Shown: positions 33,720 through 43,449, counted from the stretch's first letter. The stretch: 64,000 nucleotides of DNA from Gordonia sp. ABSL11-1 (GCF_030315685.1 NZ_JASXSI010000006.1:62001-126000); one strand, 5' to 3'. Program-made: numbers and translations. Notes: generated by a model from the sequence alone, not told the origin.

Positions 33720-34460
33720 ATGAGTGCTGCGTCCGAGATGTCGCCTGGCCCTGTCCCTGTCGTCCTCGTCCACGGGCTCCGGGTGAGCGGGGCGTCACTG
33801 CACCGTATCGCCGCCGGGATCACCGACCGCGCCGTGGCCACACCCGACCTGCCCGGACATGGTTCGCGTGCCGATGAGACGTTCACCATGGACGGCGCCG
33901 TACAGGCGGTCCTCGACGCGGCGCACGCACTCGGTGGTCCGGTGATCGTCGCGGGTATGTCGCTCGGCGGGTACGTCGCGATGGCCACGGCCGGCAGGCA
34001 TCCCGACGAGGTGACCGGACTGGTCGCGATGTGTGCGACTGCGCAGCCGAGCAGTCTGCTCGCCGCGCCGTTCCAGGCGTTCGGTGCGGCGACGAGCTTT
34101 CTCCCTGCGCAGGCCGCGGCGATCAGCAAGGGACTGACCCGGCTGGCGGTGGGGACCCGGGTCGCGAGCGACATGGAGGCGGGCGGGTTGGCGCTGCACT
34201 CCATCCGCGATGTCGTCGGCGAGCTGTCACGATTCGACGCCCTGGCCGAACTGGCCCTCTACCCGGGACCGGTGGAGTTCCTCAACGGCGGTTGGGATCA
34301 GTTCCGCATCCACGAACGACGATTCGTCGCCGCCACCGATCGGACCGAGCTGCGGGTCATCCCGCGTGCCACCCACCTGTTCCCGCTCATCCAACCCGAA
34401 CCCACCGCGACGCTGATCGAGGATTTCGCACGGAGGGGCGACACCTCGCGTGTCGCCTGA
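33720..34460 (+). CDS. Alpha/beta hydrolase
   Basis: A 246-residue alpha/beta-hydrolase. The oxyanion-hole motif VLVHGLR is near residue 18, the nucleophile elbow GMSLGGY near residue 83, and the catalytic His in RATHLFPLIQP near the C-terminus. There is no signal peptide, so it is cytoplasmic. The fold gives hydrolysis of an ester, amide or C-C bond; the substrate cannot be told. It lies 39 bp after the ABC-F gene on the same strand and could share its transcript. Confidence 0.82.
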   Translation: MSAASEMSPGPVPVVLVHGLRVSGASLHRIAAGITDRAVATPDLPGHGSRADETFTMDGAVQAVLDAAHALGGPVIVAGMSLGGYVAMATAGRHPDEVTGLVAMCATAQPSSLLAAPFQAFGAATSFLPAQAAAISKGLTRLAVGTRVASDMEAGGLALHSIRDVVGELSRFDALAELALYPGPVEFLNGGWDQFRIHERRFVAATDRTELRVIPRATHLFPLIQPEPTATLIEDFARRGDTSRVA

Positions 34461-34542
34461 GCGATCGGATCGGATCGCTTTGCCCCTCGGGGAACACCGT
34501 GCTCCCCTACAATCCCTGGTGGCGTGCGGTAACGACCGCACC

Positions 34543-35463
34543 ATGCGTGGGTGTCGTGCGAGGTGGCGGGTGATCAGGCGTGGAAATCGGAGTGCTGCAA
34601 CAGCACTCCTGACGATGATGCTAACGGCGGTGACCGTGATCGGGGTGGTCGCCCCTCCGACCGCGCAGGCGGTGCCGGGTACGACGCCGGTGCGCTACAC
34701 CGGCGGCCCGTACGTCGCGATGGGCGACTCCCGGGCGTCCGGCGGGTTCTTCACCCCCACACCCGATTACTTCCTCGGGTGCAAGCGGTCGGCGTTCAAC
34801 TACCCGACGATCGTGGCCGCGTTGACGCTGCCCCGCCGTTTCGTCGACACCTCGTGCGCGGGCGCGCAGGCGCCCGACCTCTATGCGAACGGCCAGCACA
34901 CGAATGCGGGATGGAAACCGCCGCAGGTGTATCTCGTCCCGCGGGACGCACAGCTGATCACCGTCAGCATCGGCGGCAACGACATGCGGTGGGGCGCGAT
35001 CCTCGGTCAGTGCACCACCGCACCGTTCACCGATCGGTTCTGCCGGTCGAACCGTCGCCTGGCCGCCGAGGTCGGATGGCGCGTGGCGCGGATGGAGAAC
35101 CGGGTCACCCCGGCCTTGCGGGCGATCCGCCGCAAGGCGCCGCACGCCCAGATCATCGTCGTCGGAATCGGCGGGTTCATGGGCACTCACGGCTGCTGGC
35201 CGATGGTCCCCATCAGCGACCCGGACGTGCGCTGGATGAACCGGGTGTTCGACCGGGCCGGCGATGCCCTCCGTCGCGCCACCGCCAAGGTCGACGGCAC
35301 CTTCGTCGACGCCAACCGACTGTCCGCGGGCCATGATCCGTGCAACCTGATCACGCCCTGGTACGAGAGCGCACTGTCCAACCGGATCGCCTACCCGTAC
35401 CACATCAATCAAGCCGGGGCGATCGCCGTCGCGGCGATGGTCAACGGCGTCATCCGACGCTGA
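34543..35463 (+). CDS. Secreted SGNH/GDSL-family esterase
   Basis: A 306-residue exported hydrolase. A signal peptide (TALLTMMLTAVTVIGVVAPPTAQA) is followed by the block I motif VAMGDSRASGG carrying the nucleophile Ser, block III SIGGNDMRWG with Gly/Asn oxyanion residues, and a C-terminal SAGHDPCN. Cysteines in CKRSAFN, TSCAGA, CTTAPF/FCRSN, HGCWP and DPCN fit the three disulfides of Streptomyces scabies esterase-type SGNH enzymes, which use a Ser-His dyad. It likely cleaves lipid or polymer esters outside the cell. The ATG at 34543 is chosen because it begins the signal peptide. Confidence 0.87.
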   Translation: MRGCRARWRVIRRGNRSAATALLTMMLTAVTVIGVVAPPTAQAVPGTTPVRYTGGPYVAMGDSRASGGFFTPTPDYFLGCKRSAFNYPTIVAALTLPRRFVDTSCAGAQAPDLYANGQHTNAGWKPPQVYLVPRDAQLITVSIGGNDMRWGAILGQCTTAPFTDRFCRSNRRLAAEVGWRVARMENRVTPALRAIRRKAPHAQIIVVGIGGFMGTHGCWPMVPISDPDVRWMNRVFDRAGDALRRATAKVDGTFVDANRLSAGHDPCNLITPWYESALSNRIAYPYHINQAGAIAVAAMVNGVIRR

Positions 35464-35484
35464 CCACCGTGCGCGACATCGCGG

Positions 35485-35754
35485 TCAGGATCGCCGGGGC
35501 GGCCGCCACGCCGCCCAGCCGATGAATACCGCCGCGACGACGAGCAGGACGATGCCCACCAAGGTGTTGGCGCCGTCGCCGGCCGACATGTCGATGGGAT
35601 CGGTGGACCGCGCCGCGTCGCCGGCACCCGCCTCGGCGACGGTCGGGGCGAGACCGGCGATCAGCAGGATCACCCCGTAGATCGCCATCAGCGCACCGAT
35701 GATGTTGCGGATGTCGAACAGCCGCGCGACGGTCCGATTCTTCTTGTCGTTCAT
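35485..35754 (-). CDS. Small two-helix membrane protein downstream of the SSS symporter
   Basis: An 89-residue protein with two hydrophobic helices (IIGALMAIYGVILLIAGLAP and TLVGIVLLVVAAVFIGWAAW) joined by an acidic loop. It starts 20 bp after the symporter stop with AGGAG ahead of the ATG, so it is probably translated from the same mRNA. Small membrane partners accompany some sodium:solute symporters; whether this one is a subunit is inference. No family name recognised. Confidence 0.75.
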   Translation of the reverse strand: MNDKKNRTVARLFDIRNIIGALMAIYGVILLIAGLAPTVAEAGAGDAARSTDPIDMSAGDGANTLVGIVLLVVAAVFIGWAAWRPPRRS

Positions 35755-35774
35755 CAGAGAGGCTCCTGCACTGG

Positions 35775-37478
35775 TCAGTGGAAGACGAGGTTGAGGATGA
35801 CGACGAGCGTGAGGACCACACCCGCCAGCGGGACCGGACGGGCGATCCACGGCAGCCTGCTGTCGTCACCCAGCAGCGTCGACTTGTCGGTCATCGAGTA
35901 GACGAATCCGTTCAACTCGGCGACCGGCTTCGGGGTGGTGACCAGCGAGATGGCCACGGACAGAAGGATGTCGACGACGAAGGCGGCCGACGCCGCGATG
36001 AACGGCATGCCCTGACCGGGCAGATTGATCACGCCGGTCTCCTGCAGAAGGAACACCACGACCGCCGCCGACGTACCCCCGACCAGGCCGACCCACCCGG
36101 CGGTCGGCGTCATCCGTTTCCAGAACATGCCCAGGATGAAGGTGGCGAACAGCGGCGCATTGAAGAACCCGAACAGCGTCTGGAGGTAGTCCATCAGGTT
36201 CGAGTAGCCAGACGCGATCGTCGCGGTGCCGATCGCCAGGATCACCGCGGCGACCGTCGCGATCCGGCCCACGGTGATGTAGTAACGGTCCTCGCGGTTC
36301 TTCACCACGTACTGCTGCCAGATGTCGTAGCTGAACACGGTGTTGAACGCGGACACATTGGCGGCCATACCGGCCATGAAGGAGGCGATCAGGCCGGCGA
36401 CCGCGATGCCCAGCAGACCGTTGGGCAGGATGTCGCGCATCATCAGCAGCATCGCGTCGTTGTACGTGACGCCGTCACCGGAACCTGTGTTCTTGAGGTG
36501 GATCATGTCGCCGATCGCAGCGGCGCAGATCATGCCCGGCACGACGACCACGAACGGGATGAACATCTTCGGGATGGCACCGATGATGGGTGCGCGTCGC
36601 GCCGAGGACATCGAGTCCGACGCCATCGCCCGCTGCACCTCGACGAAGTTGGTGGTCCAGTAGCCGAAGGAGAGGACGAAGCCGAGTCCGAACACGATGC
36701 CGATGACCGACCACACCGGTGATTCGAAACCGCTCAGCGCCTGGCCTGGCCAGGAGGACAGTTGCTCGCTGACGGTGGCGGTCACGGTGCCGTCGGGAGC
36801 GTGGGTGTCGATGACCTTCTCCTTCAGTCCGCTCCAGCCGCCGACCTTGATCAGCCCGATCACGGTGAGTGGGACCAGCGCCGCGAGGATGACGAAGAAC
36901 TGCAGGACCTCGTTGTAGATGGCCGCCGACAACCCGCCGAGTGCGGTGTAGGTGAGCACCACCGCCGCGGCGACGATCAACGAGATCCATTGGGGCCAGC
37001 CGAGAACCGCATTGATGACGGTGGCGAGCAGGAAGAGGTTGACGCCGGCGATGAGGACCTGCGCGACCGCGAAGCTGAGCGCGTTGACGAGGTGGGCCCC
37101 GGTTCCGAAACGCCGCCGCATGAACTCAGGGACGCTGCGGACCTTCGATCCGTAGTAGAACGGCATCATCACGATGCCGAGGAAGACCATCGCGGGGATG
37201 GCGCCGATCCAGTAGTAGTGCATCGTCGCCAGACCGATCTGGGCGCCGTTCGCCGACATGCCCATGATCTCGACGGCTCCCAGGTTGGCCGACACGAAGG
37301 CGATGCCGGTGACCCACGCGGGCAGACGCCGCCCCGACAGGAAGAAGTCGATGCTCGTGGCCACCTGACTTCGGGCGAGGTATCCGATCCCCAGAACGAA
37401 CACGAAGTAGATGGCAATCAGTACGTAATCCATCACTCCGGTGTTCAACCTGAGGATGGAGTCGGATGCCAGGTGCAC
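35775..37478 (-). CDS. Sodium:solute symporter (SSS family), probably for galactose or another sugar
   Basis: A 567-residue SSS protein with 13-14 helices. The N-terminal region YFVFVLGIGYLARSQVATSIDFFLSGRRLPAW and LGAVEIMGMSANGAQIGL match SglT-like sugar symporters, with the sodium-site helix 1 and the unwound segment. C-terminal helices (FNAPLFATFILGMFWKR) complete the family pattern. It is divergent from the DeoR-galT-galK operon, which points to galactose or a galactoside as substrate. It starts with GTG at 37478, preceded by AAGGGGG. Confidence 0.9.
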   Translation of the reverse strand: MHLASDSILRLNTGVMDYVLIAIYFVFVLGIGYLARSQVATSIDFFLSGRRLPAWVTGIAFVSANLGAVEIMGMSANGAQIGLATMHYYWIGAIPAMVFLGIVMMPFYYGSKVRSVPEFMRRRFGTGAHLVNALSFAVAQVLIAGVNLFLLATVINAVLGWPQWISLIVAAAVVLTYTALGGLSAAIYNEVLQFFVILAALVPLTVIGLIKVGGWSGLKEKVIDTHAPDGTVTATVSEQLSSWPGQALSGFESPVWSVIGIVFGLGFVLSFGYWTTNFVEVQRAMASDSMSSARRAPIIGAIPKMFIPFVVVVPGMICAAAIGDMIHLKNTGSGDGVTYNDAMLLMMRDILPNGLLGIAVAGLIASFMAGMAANVSAFNTVFSYDIWQQYVVKNREDRYYITVGRIATVAAVILAIGTATIASGYSNLMDYLQTLFGFFNAPLFATFILGMFWKRMTPTAGWVGLVGGTSAAVVVFLLQETGVINLPGQGMPFIAASAAFVVDILLSVAISLVTTPKPVAELNGFVYSMTDKSTLLGDDSRLPWIARPVPLAGVVLTLVVILNLVFH

Positions 37479-37523
37479 GGCAACCCCCTTGTTGCGCTCA
37501 GCAATCTCAATGACCGTCAGAAA

Positions 37524-37590
37524 CTAACAGAAGCCAACAGCAAGGCACCATAGGAACTGTGTATTTCTGTTTGATTTAGTTCGGTGTTGC
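37524..37590. promoter_or_regulatory. Divergent control region of the symporter and DeoR-gal operons
   Basis: The 124-bp gap between the divergent genes is AT-richer than its surroundings and holds AACAGAA (37526-37532) inverted as TTCTGTT (37565-37571), plus a direct repeat AACAG at 37526 and 37536, 10 bp apart. DeoR-type repressors often bind repeated short sites in such gaps, so these are candidate operators for the DeoR-family regulator encoded here. Confidence 0.45.
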
Positions 37591-37602
37591 TAAGATCTCG
37601 CC

Positions 37603-38397
37603 ATGCTTGCAGCTGAGCGTCGGGGACGTGTTCTGACGGCGGTGGTGTCCCGGGGTGCCGTCCGGGTCACCGATCTGGCCGCCGAACTCGGTGTCTCCGA
37701 GATGACGATCCGGCGCGACCTCGATCAGCTCGAGGCCGAGGGCGAACTCACCAAGGTCCACGGCGGTGCCGTTCGCACAGACGGCGAGGTGACCGGCCGC
37801 GGCCTGGAACCGCCGTCGTCGTTGAAGGCAACCCGCGAACCCGAGGCCAAGCGCGCGATCGCCGCGGAGGCGCTGGCGCTGGTGGAGGACGGCATGACGG
37901 TCGCGATCGGTGCCGGCACCACGACGCTGGAACTCGCGCGCCTGCTGCGCGGACGGGACATCTCCGTGGTGACCAATTCCGTGTCGATCTTCGAACTGCT
38001 GACCGATCCCGCCGACGACCGTCTCGACCCCTCACTGGTCCAGCTCACCGGCGGACAACGGACCCCGTCCGACGCGCTCGTCGGGCCGATCGCCAACGCC
38101 GCTCTCGAGCGGTACCGCACCGACCGGGCGTTCGTCGGTACCCACGGGATCGACCCTGCCGCGGGCTTCACCACACCGAATCTCGGTGAGGCCGAGACCA
38201 ATCGCAAGCTCCTCGGGACGGCTCGGTCGGCAGTGGTGCTGGCCGACCACACGAAGTACGACGAGATCGGCGCGCACCTGTTCGCCGACTTCGACCGCAT
38301 CGATCGACTGGTCACCGACTCCGGACTCCCCGATGAGCACCGCGAAACCCTGGCCGACGTCATCCTGATCACGACCGCCGAAAGCACGCCACGATGA
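37603..38397 (+). CDS. DeoR-family regulator of the galactose genes
   Basis: A 264-residue DeoR regulator. The N-terminal helix-turn-helix contains RVTDLAAELGVSEMTIRRDLDQLE, followed by the DeoR hallmark VHGGAV. The C-terminal DeoRC sensor domain has IGAGTTTLELAR and the phosphosugar-site motif ADHTKYDEIG. DeoR proteins normally repress sugar operons and are released by a sugar phosphate, here perhaps galactose 1-phosphate. It overlaps galT by ATGA and heads the gal operon. Confidence 0.92.
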   Translation: MLAAERRGRVLTAVVSRGAVRVTDLAAELGVSEMTIRRDLDQLEAEGELTKVHGGAVRTDGEVTGRGLEPPSSLKATREPEAKRAIAAEALALVEDGMTVAIGAGTTTLELARLLRGRDISVVTNSVSIFELLTDPADDRLDPSLVQLTGGQRTPSDALVGPIANAALERYRTDRAFVGTHGIDPAAGFTTPNLGEAETNRKLLGTARSAVVLADHTKYDEIGAHLFADFDRIDRLVTDSGLPDEHRETLADVILITTAESTPR

Positions 38398-39590
38398 ACT
38401 CGCCTGACACCCGACGACACACGGACCATGCGGCGGCGATCGACCGAGACCCGGCCGATCGTGCACCGACCCCACGTGGGCTGCCCGCTCGTGAGATATC
38501 GGAGCCACAGGTCGCCGAACTGGCCGACGGCAGGGAGATCCTGTTCTTCTCCACATCCGAGGATCCGCCGGTGCCGGGCCTCGATCATCGTGACCTGCCG
38601 TCCCGACCGGACAGTTCGCCCACCCGTGTCCGCCGCGACCCGCGGACCGGTGACTGGGTGATGATGGCGCCCGCCCGTCAGGAACGAACCTACAAACCGC
38701 CGCGGCAGATGTGCCCGCTCTGTCCGGATCCGTCGGGCCGCTCGAGCGAGGTCCCGGCCGCCGACTACGACGTCGCCGTCTTCGAGAACCGATTCCCGTC
38801 GCTGTCGACCGCACGCGCCGGTACCGGCTTCATCCTGCCCGACGACGACGGCGGCCTCGAGATCGAGGCCGCAGGATATGGGCGATGTGAGGTCGTCTGT
38901 TTCACCAGCGACCACGACGGCGCCTTCTCCGGCCTGTCGGCGGCGCGCGCCCGCCTGGTCGTGGATGCGTGGTCGCAGCGCACCGAGGACCTGCTGTCGC
39001 GTGACGGCGTCGAGGAGGTGTTCTGTTTCGAGAATCGCGGAGAGGAGATCGGCGTGACGCTGACGCACCCGCACGGCCAGATCTACGCCTATCCGTTTCG
39101 TACGCCGCGCACGACCGCGTTGCTGCGGACCGCGGCGGATCATCGCGCCCGGACCGGCACCGACCTGTTCGAATCCATCCTCGCCGACGAGATAGCTTGC
39201 GGCGATCGCATCCTGGTGCGCACCGAGCACACGACGGCCTTCGTCCCCTACGCCGCACGATGGCCCGCGGAGGTGCACGTCTACCCTAACCGGCACGTCC
39301 GACGTCTCGCCGAACTGACCGACGCCGAAGCCGACGACCTCGCGCAGGTCTACCTCACGATCCTGCGGACGTACGACGCGCTCTACGCGACTCCCCTGCC
39401 CTACATCGCGTCCTGGCATCAGTACCGGGCGGATTCGGACGAGGGCTACCTGCACGCGGAGTTGTTCTCGATCAGGCGCAGTGCGGACAAACTGAAGTAC
39501 CTCGCCGGATCGGAGTCGGGCCGGGACGCCTTCGTCACCGACAAGATGCCCGAGACGGTGGCCGCCGAACTGCGGGAGGCACTGGCATGA
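38394..39590 (+). CDS. galT: Galactose-1-phosphate uridylyltransferase
   Basis: A 398-residue GalT of the Leloir pathway, exchanging UMP between UDP-glucose and galactose 1-phosphate. The active-site HPHGQ (residues 225-229, nucleophile His227) and the zinc-type CPLC (107-110) are visible, as are ENRFPSLS and FENRGEEIGVTLTHPH. The N-terminal 70 residues are an extension rich in charged residues. Stop-start overlaps on both sides (ATGA with deoR and galK) show tight coupling. No galE (UDP-galactose epimerase) is in this window. Confidence 0.95.
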   Translation: MNSPDTRRHTDHAAAIDRDPADRAPTPRGLPAREISEPQVAELADGREILFFSTSEDPPVPGLDHRDLPSRPDSSPTRVRRDPRTGDWVMMAPARQERTYKPPRQMCPLCPDPSGRSSEVPAADYDVAVFENRFPSLSTARAGTGFILPDDDGGLEIEAAGYGRCEVVCFTSDHDGAFSGLSAARARLVVDAWSQRTEDLLSRDGVEEVFCFENRGEEIGVTLTHPHGQIYAYPFRTPRTTALLRTAADHRARTGTDLFESILADEIACGDRILVRTEHTTAFVPYAARWPAEVHVYPNRHVRRLAELTDAEADDLAQVYLTILRTYDALYATPLPYIASWHQYRADSDEGYLHAELFSIRRSADKLKYLAGSESGRDAFVTDKMPETVAAELREALA

Positions 39591-40690
39591 GCGCGACGAC
39601 CAGCCGTGACATCGGCGCCCCGACAGTCACCGCCTACGCACCCGGCCGGGTGAACCTGATCGGCGAGCACACGGACTACAACCTCGGCTACGCACTGCCG
39701 ATCGCACTCGACCTCGGCACCACCGTGACGTTCCGTCCCGCCGACGACCACGGTCCGATGATCAGCGCTTCCTCCGACTCCGAATCCGGAACCGCCACCA
39801 TCGATCTGGGCACCCGGCCCGGCGAGGTCAGCGGATGGGGCGCCTACATCGCCGGATGCGTGTGGGCATTGCGCGGTGCAGACTACGAGGTCCCGGCCGG
39901 TCGGATGGAGATCACGTCGACGGTGCCCGTCGGGTCCGGGTTGTCGTCGTCGGCGGCACTGGAATGTGCTGTCCTACTGGCCCTGACGGCAGAGTCGACG
40001 TTATCGGGGCACGAGCTCGCCCGCATCGCGCAACGCGCCGAGAACGACTATGTCGGAGCACCCACGGGACTCCTCGACCAGCTGGCGAGCCTGTTCGGGC
40101 GGGCCGACACGGCGATGCTCATCGACTTCCGTTCTCTCGAAGTCACCCAGGTGCCCGTCGACGAGTCCGCGACGATCCTCGTCATCGATTCGAACTCCCC
40201 GCACCGGCACGCCGCCGGTGAGTACGCCGCCCGGCGGGCGTCGTGCGAGGCCGCCGCCGCCGCGTTGGGCGTCGCATCCCTGCGGGATGTCGACGAGGAC
40301 GCGTGGCGCCGACTGCCCGACGGCACGCAACGTCGGCGGGCTCGTCACATCCTCACGGAGAACGCGCGTGTGCTCGCCGCGTCAGTCGCGTTGAACGACG
40401 GCGATGTGACCGCGCTCGGCGAACTCATGGACGCCTCCCATGTGTCGATGCGGGATGACTTCGAGATCACCACGCCCACCATCGATCTCATCGCCGAGAC
40501 GGCGCGTCTCGTCGGTGCGTACGGCGCGCGGATGACCGGCGGCGGCTTCGGCGGATCGGTGATCGCCCTGTGCGCGTCGGACTCGGCCGACCGGATCACC
40601 GTGGAATTGCCCGACATCGTCTCCGCGGGCGGCCACCCGACGCCGACGGTCCGTGTCGTGCGTCCCGGACCGGGGGCACATCTGCTCTGA
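39587..40690 (+). CDS. galK: Galactokinase
   Basis: A 367-residue GHMP kinase. The galactokinase signature GRVNLIGEHTDYNLGYALP lies near the N-terminus, the ATP-binding motif PVGSGLSSSAALE near residue 110, and the C-terminal MTGGGFGGSVIAL completes the family pattern. It phosphorylates galactose for GalT and is the last gene of the deoR-galT-galK operon. galM, on the other strand, converges with it. Confidence 0.96.
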   Translation: MSATTSRDIGAPTVTAYAPGRVNLIGEHTDYNLGYALPIALDLGTTVTFRPADDHGPMISASSDSESGTATIDLGTRPGEVSGWGAYIAGCVWALRGADYEVPAGRMEITSTVPVGSGLSSSAALECAVLLALTAESTLSGHELARIAQRAENDYVGAPTGLLDQLASLFGRADTAMLIDFRSLEVTQVPVDESATILVIDSNSPHRHAAGEYAARRASCEAAAAALGVASLRDVDEDAWRRLPDGTQRRRARHILTENARVLAASVALNDGDVTALGELMDASHVSMRDDFEITTPTIDLIAETARLVGAYGARMTGGGFGGSVIALCASDSADRITVELPDIVSAGGHPTPTVRVVRPGPGAHLL

Positions 40691-40746
40691 CCTGACCTCG
40701 CTGTCGGTGATGGTCGAATCGGGACGGCACCGCACGGCGCGTCGGT

Positions 40747-41544
40747 TCACCACGTCCACGTGGTCGTCACCAGCAGATCCTCCCCGGGTGCGACGACCTC
40801 AGGTGCGGTGTTGATCCCGTTCGGCCGTCCGGTCTGCGGTTCGACGCACGTGGCGAACGGACGATGATCGAAGACGACCACCCACCGTGCGTCGCTGCGG
40901 ATCCGAAGGTCGAGCAGGCCGGGCCACTCGAGGGCGACGTCCACGCCGTCGGGCATCCCGAAGCAGTCGTCCCAGGGCGAGTCCTGCGGGGTGATCCGTT
41001 CGCCGGTCGGCAGATGGTCCTCGCCCCGCTCCTCCTGCCACTGCGGCCGGAAGTCCACGCGCAGAGCGCTCTCCGGTGCCGTGGTGAGTCGACGCCGGAA
41101 CCAGGGATGCCAGCCGGCCTGCACTGGAAACGTCTCGGTCTCCGACGAGACACGCAGGGACATCACGAGTTCGCCGGGTGCGAGGGTGATCGTCTGGGTC
41201 ACCGTCCCGTCGAACGGCCACCACGGCCGAAGATGGTGCCGCAGCAGGACGGAGTCGTCGGCTGCGGCGTCGACGTCCCAGAGATGATCGCGCGCCGTTC
41301 CGTGCAGGGCATGTGGCGGATCGTCCTGGACGAATTCGTGACGGACACCGCGGAAGTCGAGGATCCCGTCGCGCATGCGGCCGCACCACGGGACCATCGG
41401 AAAGCATCCGTACGGTTCGCCCTGCTGGAGGACCTCGTGGCCGCGGACGGTCAACGAGGTCAGACGCCCACCCCGCGCGCTGACACGGGCAGCCGCATCG
41501 GCCGAGCGGATCACGATGTCGGTGGGGCCTGCGTCCGCGGTCAT
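40747..41544 (-). CDS. galM: Aldose 1-epimerase (galactose mutarotase) family protein
   Basis: A 265-residue mutarotase-fold protein. Family landmarks include MVPWCGRMRDG near residue 50, HALHGTARDHLWDV with the catalytic His, GWHPWFRR, and a C-terminal NGINTAPEVVAPGE. It is shorter than E. coli GalM and matches the compact aldose-1-epimerase group. Converging with galK, it probably converts beta- to alpha-galactose for the kinase. Its ATG overlaps the stop of the ABC-F gene upstream, so it is co-transcribed with that gene and not with galTK. Confidence 0.88.
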   Translation of the reverse strand: MTADAGPTDIVIRSADAAARVSARGGRLTSLTVRGHEVLQQGEPYGCFPMVPWCGRMRDGILDFRGVRHEFVQDDPPHALHGTARDHLWDVDAAADDSVLLRHHLRPWWPFDGTVTQTITLAPGELVMSLRVSSETETFPVQAGWHPWFRRRLTTAPESALRVDFRPQWQEERGEDHLPTGERITPQDSPWDDCFGMPDGVDVALEWPGLLDLRIRSDARWVVVFDHRPFATCVEPQTGRPNGINTAPEVVAPGEDLLVTTTWTW

Positions 41545-43346
41545 TCGACCTTCTCGGCGGCGTCGAGCCAGGCGGCCTCCGCGGTCTCCTTGTCGTCGAC
41601 CACTTGCCGCAGTTCGGCATTCAGCGTCATCAACCGGTCCGGCTCGGTCGCCGCCTCCACAAGCGCCGCGTGCAGCTGGTCCTCTCGCGCGGTCAGTTGC
41701 TCGATCCGACGCTCGAGTCGGTTCATCGCCTTGCGCGCCTCGCGGTGCTCCGACGCGGACACGGCCGGTGCGGGTGGGGACTCGGCCTCCGACGATTCGA
41801 GGACCGTGGCAGTGCGACGCGGGGTCGTCGCGGACAGTTCGCGTCGGCGCTGGAGGTACTGGTCGATGCCACCCGGCAGGTTGGTGAGCTTTCCGTCGCC
41901 GAACAGCGCCCACGTGCTGTCGCAGATCCGCTCGATCAGGTAGCGGTCGTGGCTGATGACGACCATCGTTCCGGCCCAGCCGTCGAGCAGATCCTCGAGT
42001 TGCTGCAGGGTATCGATGTCGAGGTCGTTGGTCGGCTCGTCGAGCAGCAGGACGTTCGGTTCGGCCATCAGCACCCGGGTCATCTGCAGCCGACGTCGTT
42101 CGCCACCGGACAGATCGCCGACAGGTGTGCGCTGTCGAGCGGGGGTGAAACCCAGGCGCTCGGCCAGCTGACCGGCGGACATCTCCTTGTCGCCCACCGT
42201 GATCCGCGTCGCGACCGCCTCCACGGCGTCGAGCACCCGCTGATCCTCGTCGAGGTCGTCGAGCTCCTGGCGGAGCCAGCCGATGGACACCGTGGTGCCC
42301 TCTTTGCGCCGGCCGGGCGCGACGTCGACGTCACCGGCCAGCGCGCGGAGCAGCGTCGTCTTGCCGGAGCCGTTGACGCCGACGAGACCGATGCGTTCGC
42401 CCGGTGTCAGGCGCCAGGTCAGGTCGTCGAGCAGGGTGTCCCCGGCGGGGGTCGCGATCCGCGCGTCCTCCAACTCGACGACGACCCGCCCCAGCCGGCG
42501 TTTGGCGAAGGCCGACAAGGTCACCGTGTCGCGAGGGGGCGGGACGTCGGCGATGAGTCGTTCCGCCGCCTCGATCCGGTAGCGCGGCTTGGACGTCCGC
42601 GCAGGCGGTCCTCGCCGGAGCCACGCGAGTTCCTTGCGGGCGAGGTTCTGCCGACGTTCCTCCGCCGCGTCGGCCAGCCGGGTCCGCTCGGCCCGCGCGA
42701 AGATCCAGTCGTTGTATCCGCCCTCGTACTCGTCGACGCGGCCGGAATGCACCTCCCAGGTGCGTCCGGCGACGGTGTCGAGGAACCAGCGATCGTGGGT
42801 GACGACGATCAGCGCGCTGCGTCGGGCGACCAGATGTTCGGCCAGCCACTGCACGCCTTCGACGTCGAGATGGTTGGTCGGCTCGTCGAGGATCAGCAGG
42901 TCGGCGTCGGAGACGAGTGCGGCGGCCAGCCCGACACGTCGTCGCTGACCCCCGGAGAGTTCATCGACGCGGGCGTCGAGCAGGATCGCGATCCCGATCC
43001 CGTTGAGAATCCCGCGGATTCGCGGATCACCGGCCCATTCGTGGACCGCCACCTCAGGTCCGCCGACGACCACCTCGGCGACGGTCGCGCCGGACGGCAG
43101 TTCGCCTCGCTGCGTGACGGTGGCGACCTTGATGCCACCCGCCCGCGACACACGGCCGCTGTCGGGTTCGGTGATCCCGCCGAGGATCTCGAGCAGTGTC
43201 GTCTTCCCGCCGCCGTTCAGTCCGACGACACCGATCCGCTGGCCCTCGTGCACCCCCAGCGACACCGACTCCAGCAACGGCTTGATGCCAAAGCTCTTGC
43301 TGATGCGGTCGGCGTTGATCAGCGCGGACGGGTTCGAAGGTGCCAC
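41541..43346 (-). CDS. ABC-F ATPase (Uup-like), no. 2
   Basis: A 601-residue ABC-F protein. Domain 1: Walker A GLNGGGKTT, signature LSGGQRRRVG, Walker B LLILDEPTNHLD. Domain 2: GVNGSGKTT, LSGGERRRLQ, LLLDEPTNDLD. Unlike the first ABC-F it has a C-terminal coiled coil (residues about 530-600, with RKAMNRLERRIEQLTAREDQ) as in Uup, which binds DNA or ribosomes. GTG 43346 is used as start, giving the standard N-terminus SALINADRISKSFG. A housekeeping ribosome-assembly or translation role is most likely. galM follows with overlap. Confidence 0.9.
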   Translation of the reverse strand: MAPSNPSALINADRISKSFGIKPLLESVSLGVHEGQRIGVVGLNGGGKTTLLEILGGITEPDSGRVSRAGGIKVATVTQRGELPSGATVAEVVVGGPEVAVHEWAGDPRIRGILNGIGIAILLDARVDELSGGQRRRVGLAAALVSDADLLILDEPTNHLDVEGVQWLAEHLVARRSALIVVTHDRWFLDTVAGRTWEVHSGRVDEYEGGYNDWIFARAERTRLADAAEERRQNLARKELAWLRRGPPARTSKPRYRIEAAERLIADVPPPRDTVTLSAFAKRRLGRVVVELEDARIATPAGDTLLDDLTWRLTPGERIGLVGVNGSGKTTLLRALAGDVDVAPGRRKEGTTVSIGWLRQELDDLDEDQRVLDAVEAVATRITVGDKEMSAGQLAERLGFTPARQRTPVGDLSGGERRRLQMTRVLMAEPNVLLLDEPTNDLDIDTLQQLEDLLDGWAGTMVVISHDRYLIERICDSTWALFGDGKLTNLPGGIDQYLQRRRELSATTPRRTATVLESSEAESPPAPAVSASEHREARKAMNRLERRIEQLTAREDQLHAALVEAATEPDRLMTLNAELRQVVDDKETAEAAWLDAAEKVE

Positions 43347-43449
43347 TCGGTAGACCCTAGCAACGCGTCGCCGGCGGGCCGTCGGCAGCGCCGACAGCCC
43401 TCCGACGGCGGCCCTCCCGCCCCGCCCCGGTACCGACTCGCCGACCGCG

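Noticed and set aside
35778..36722. Plus-strand open frame opposite the SSS symporter.
   Set aside because: Composition (Asp, Arg, His, Gln-rich) is that of an antisense shadow of membrane-helix codons.
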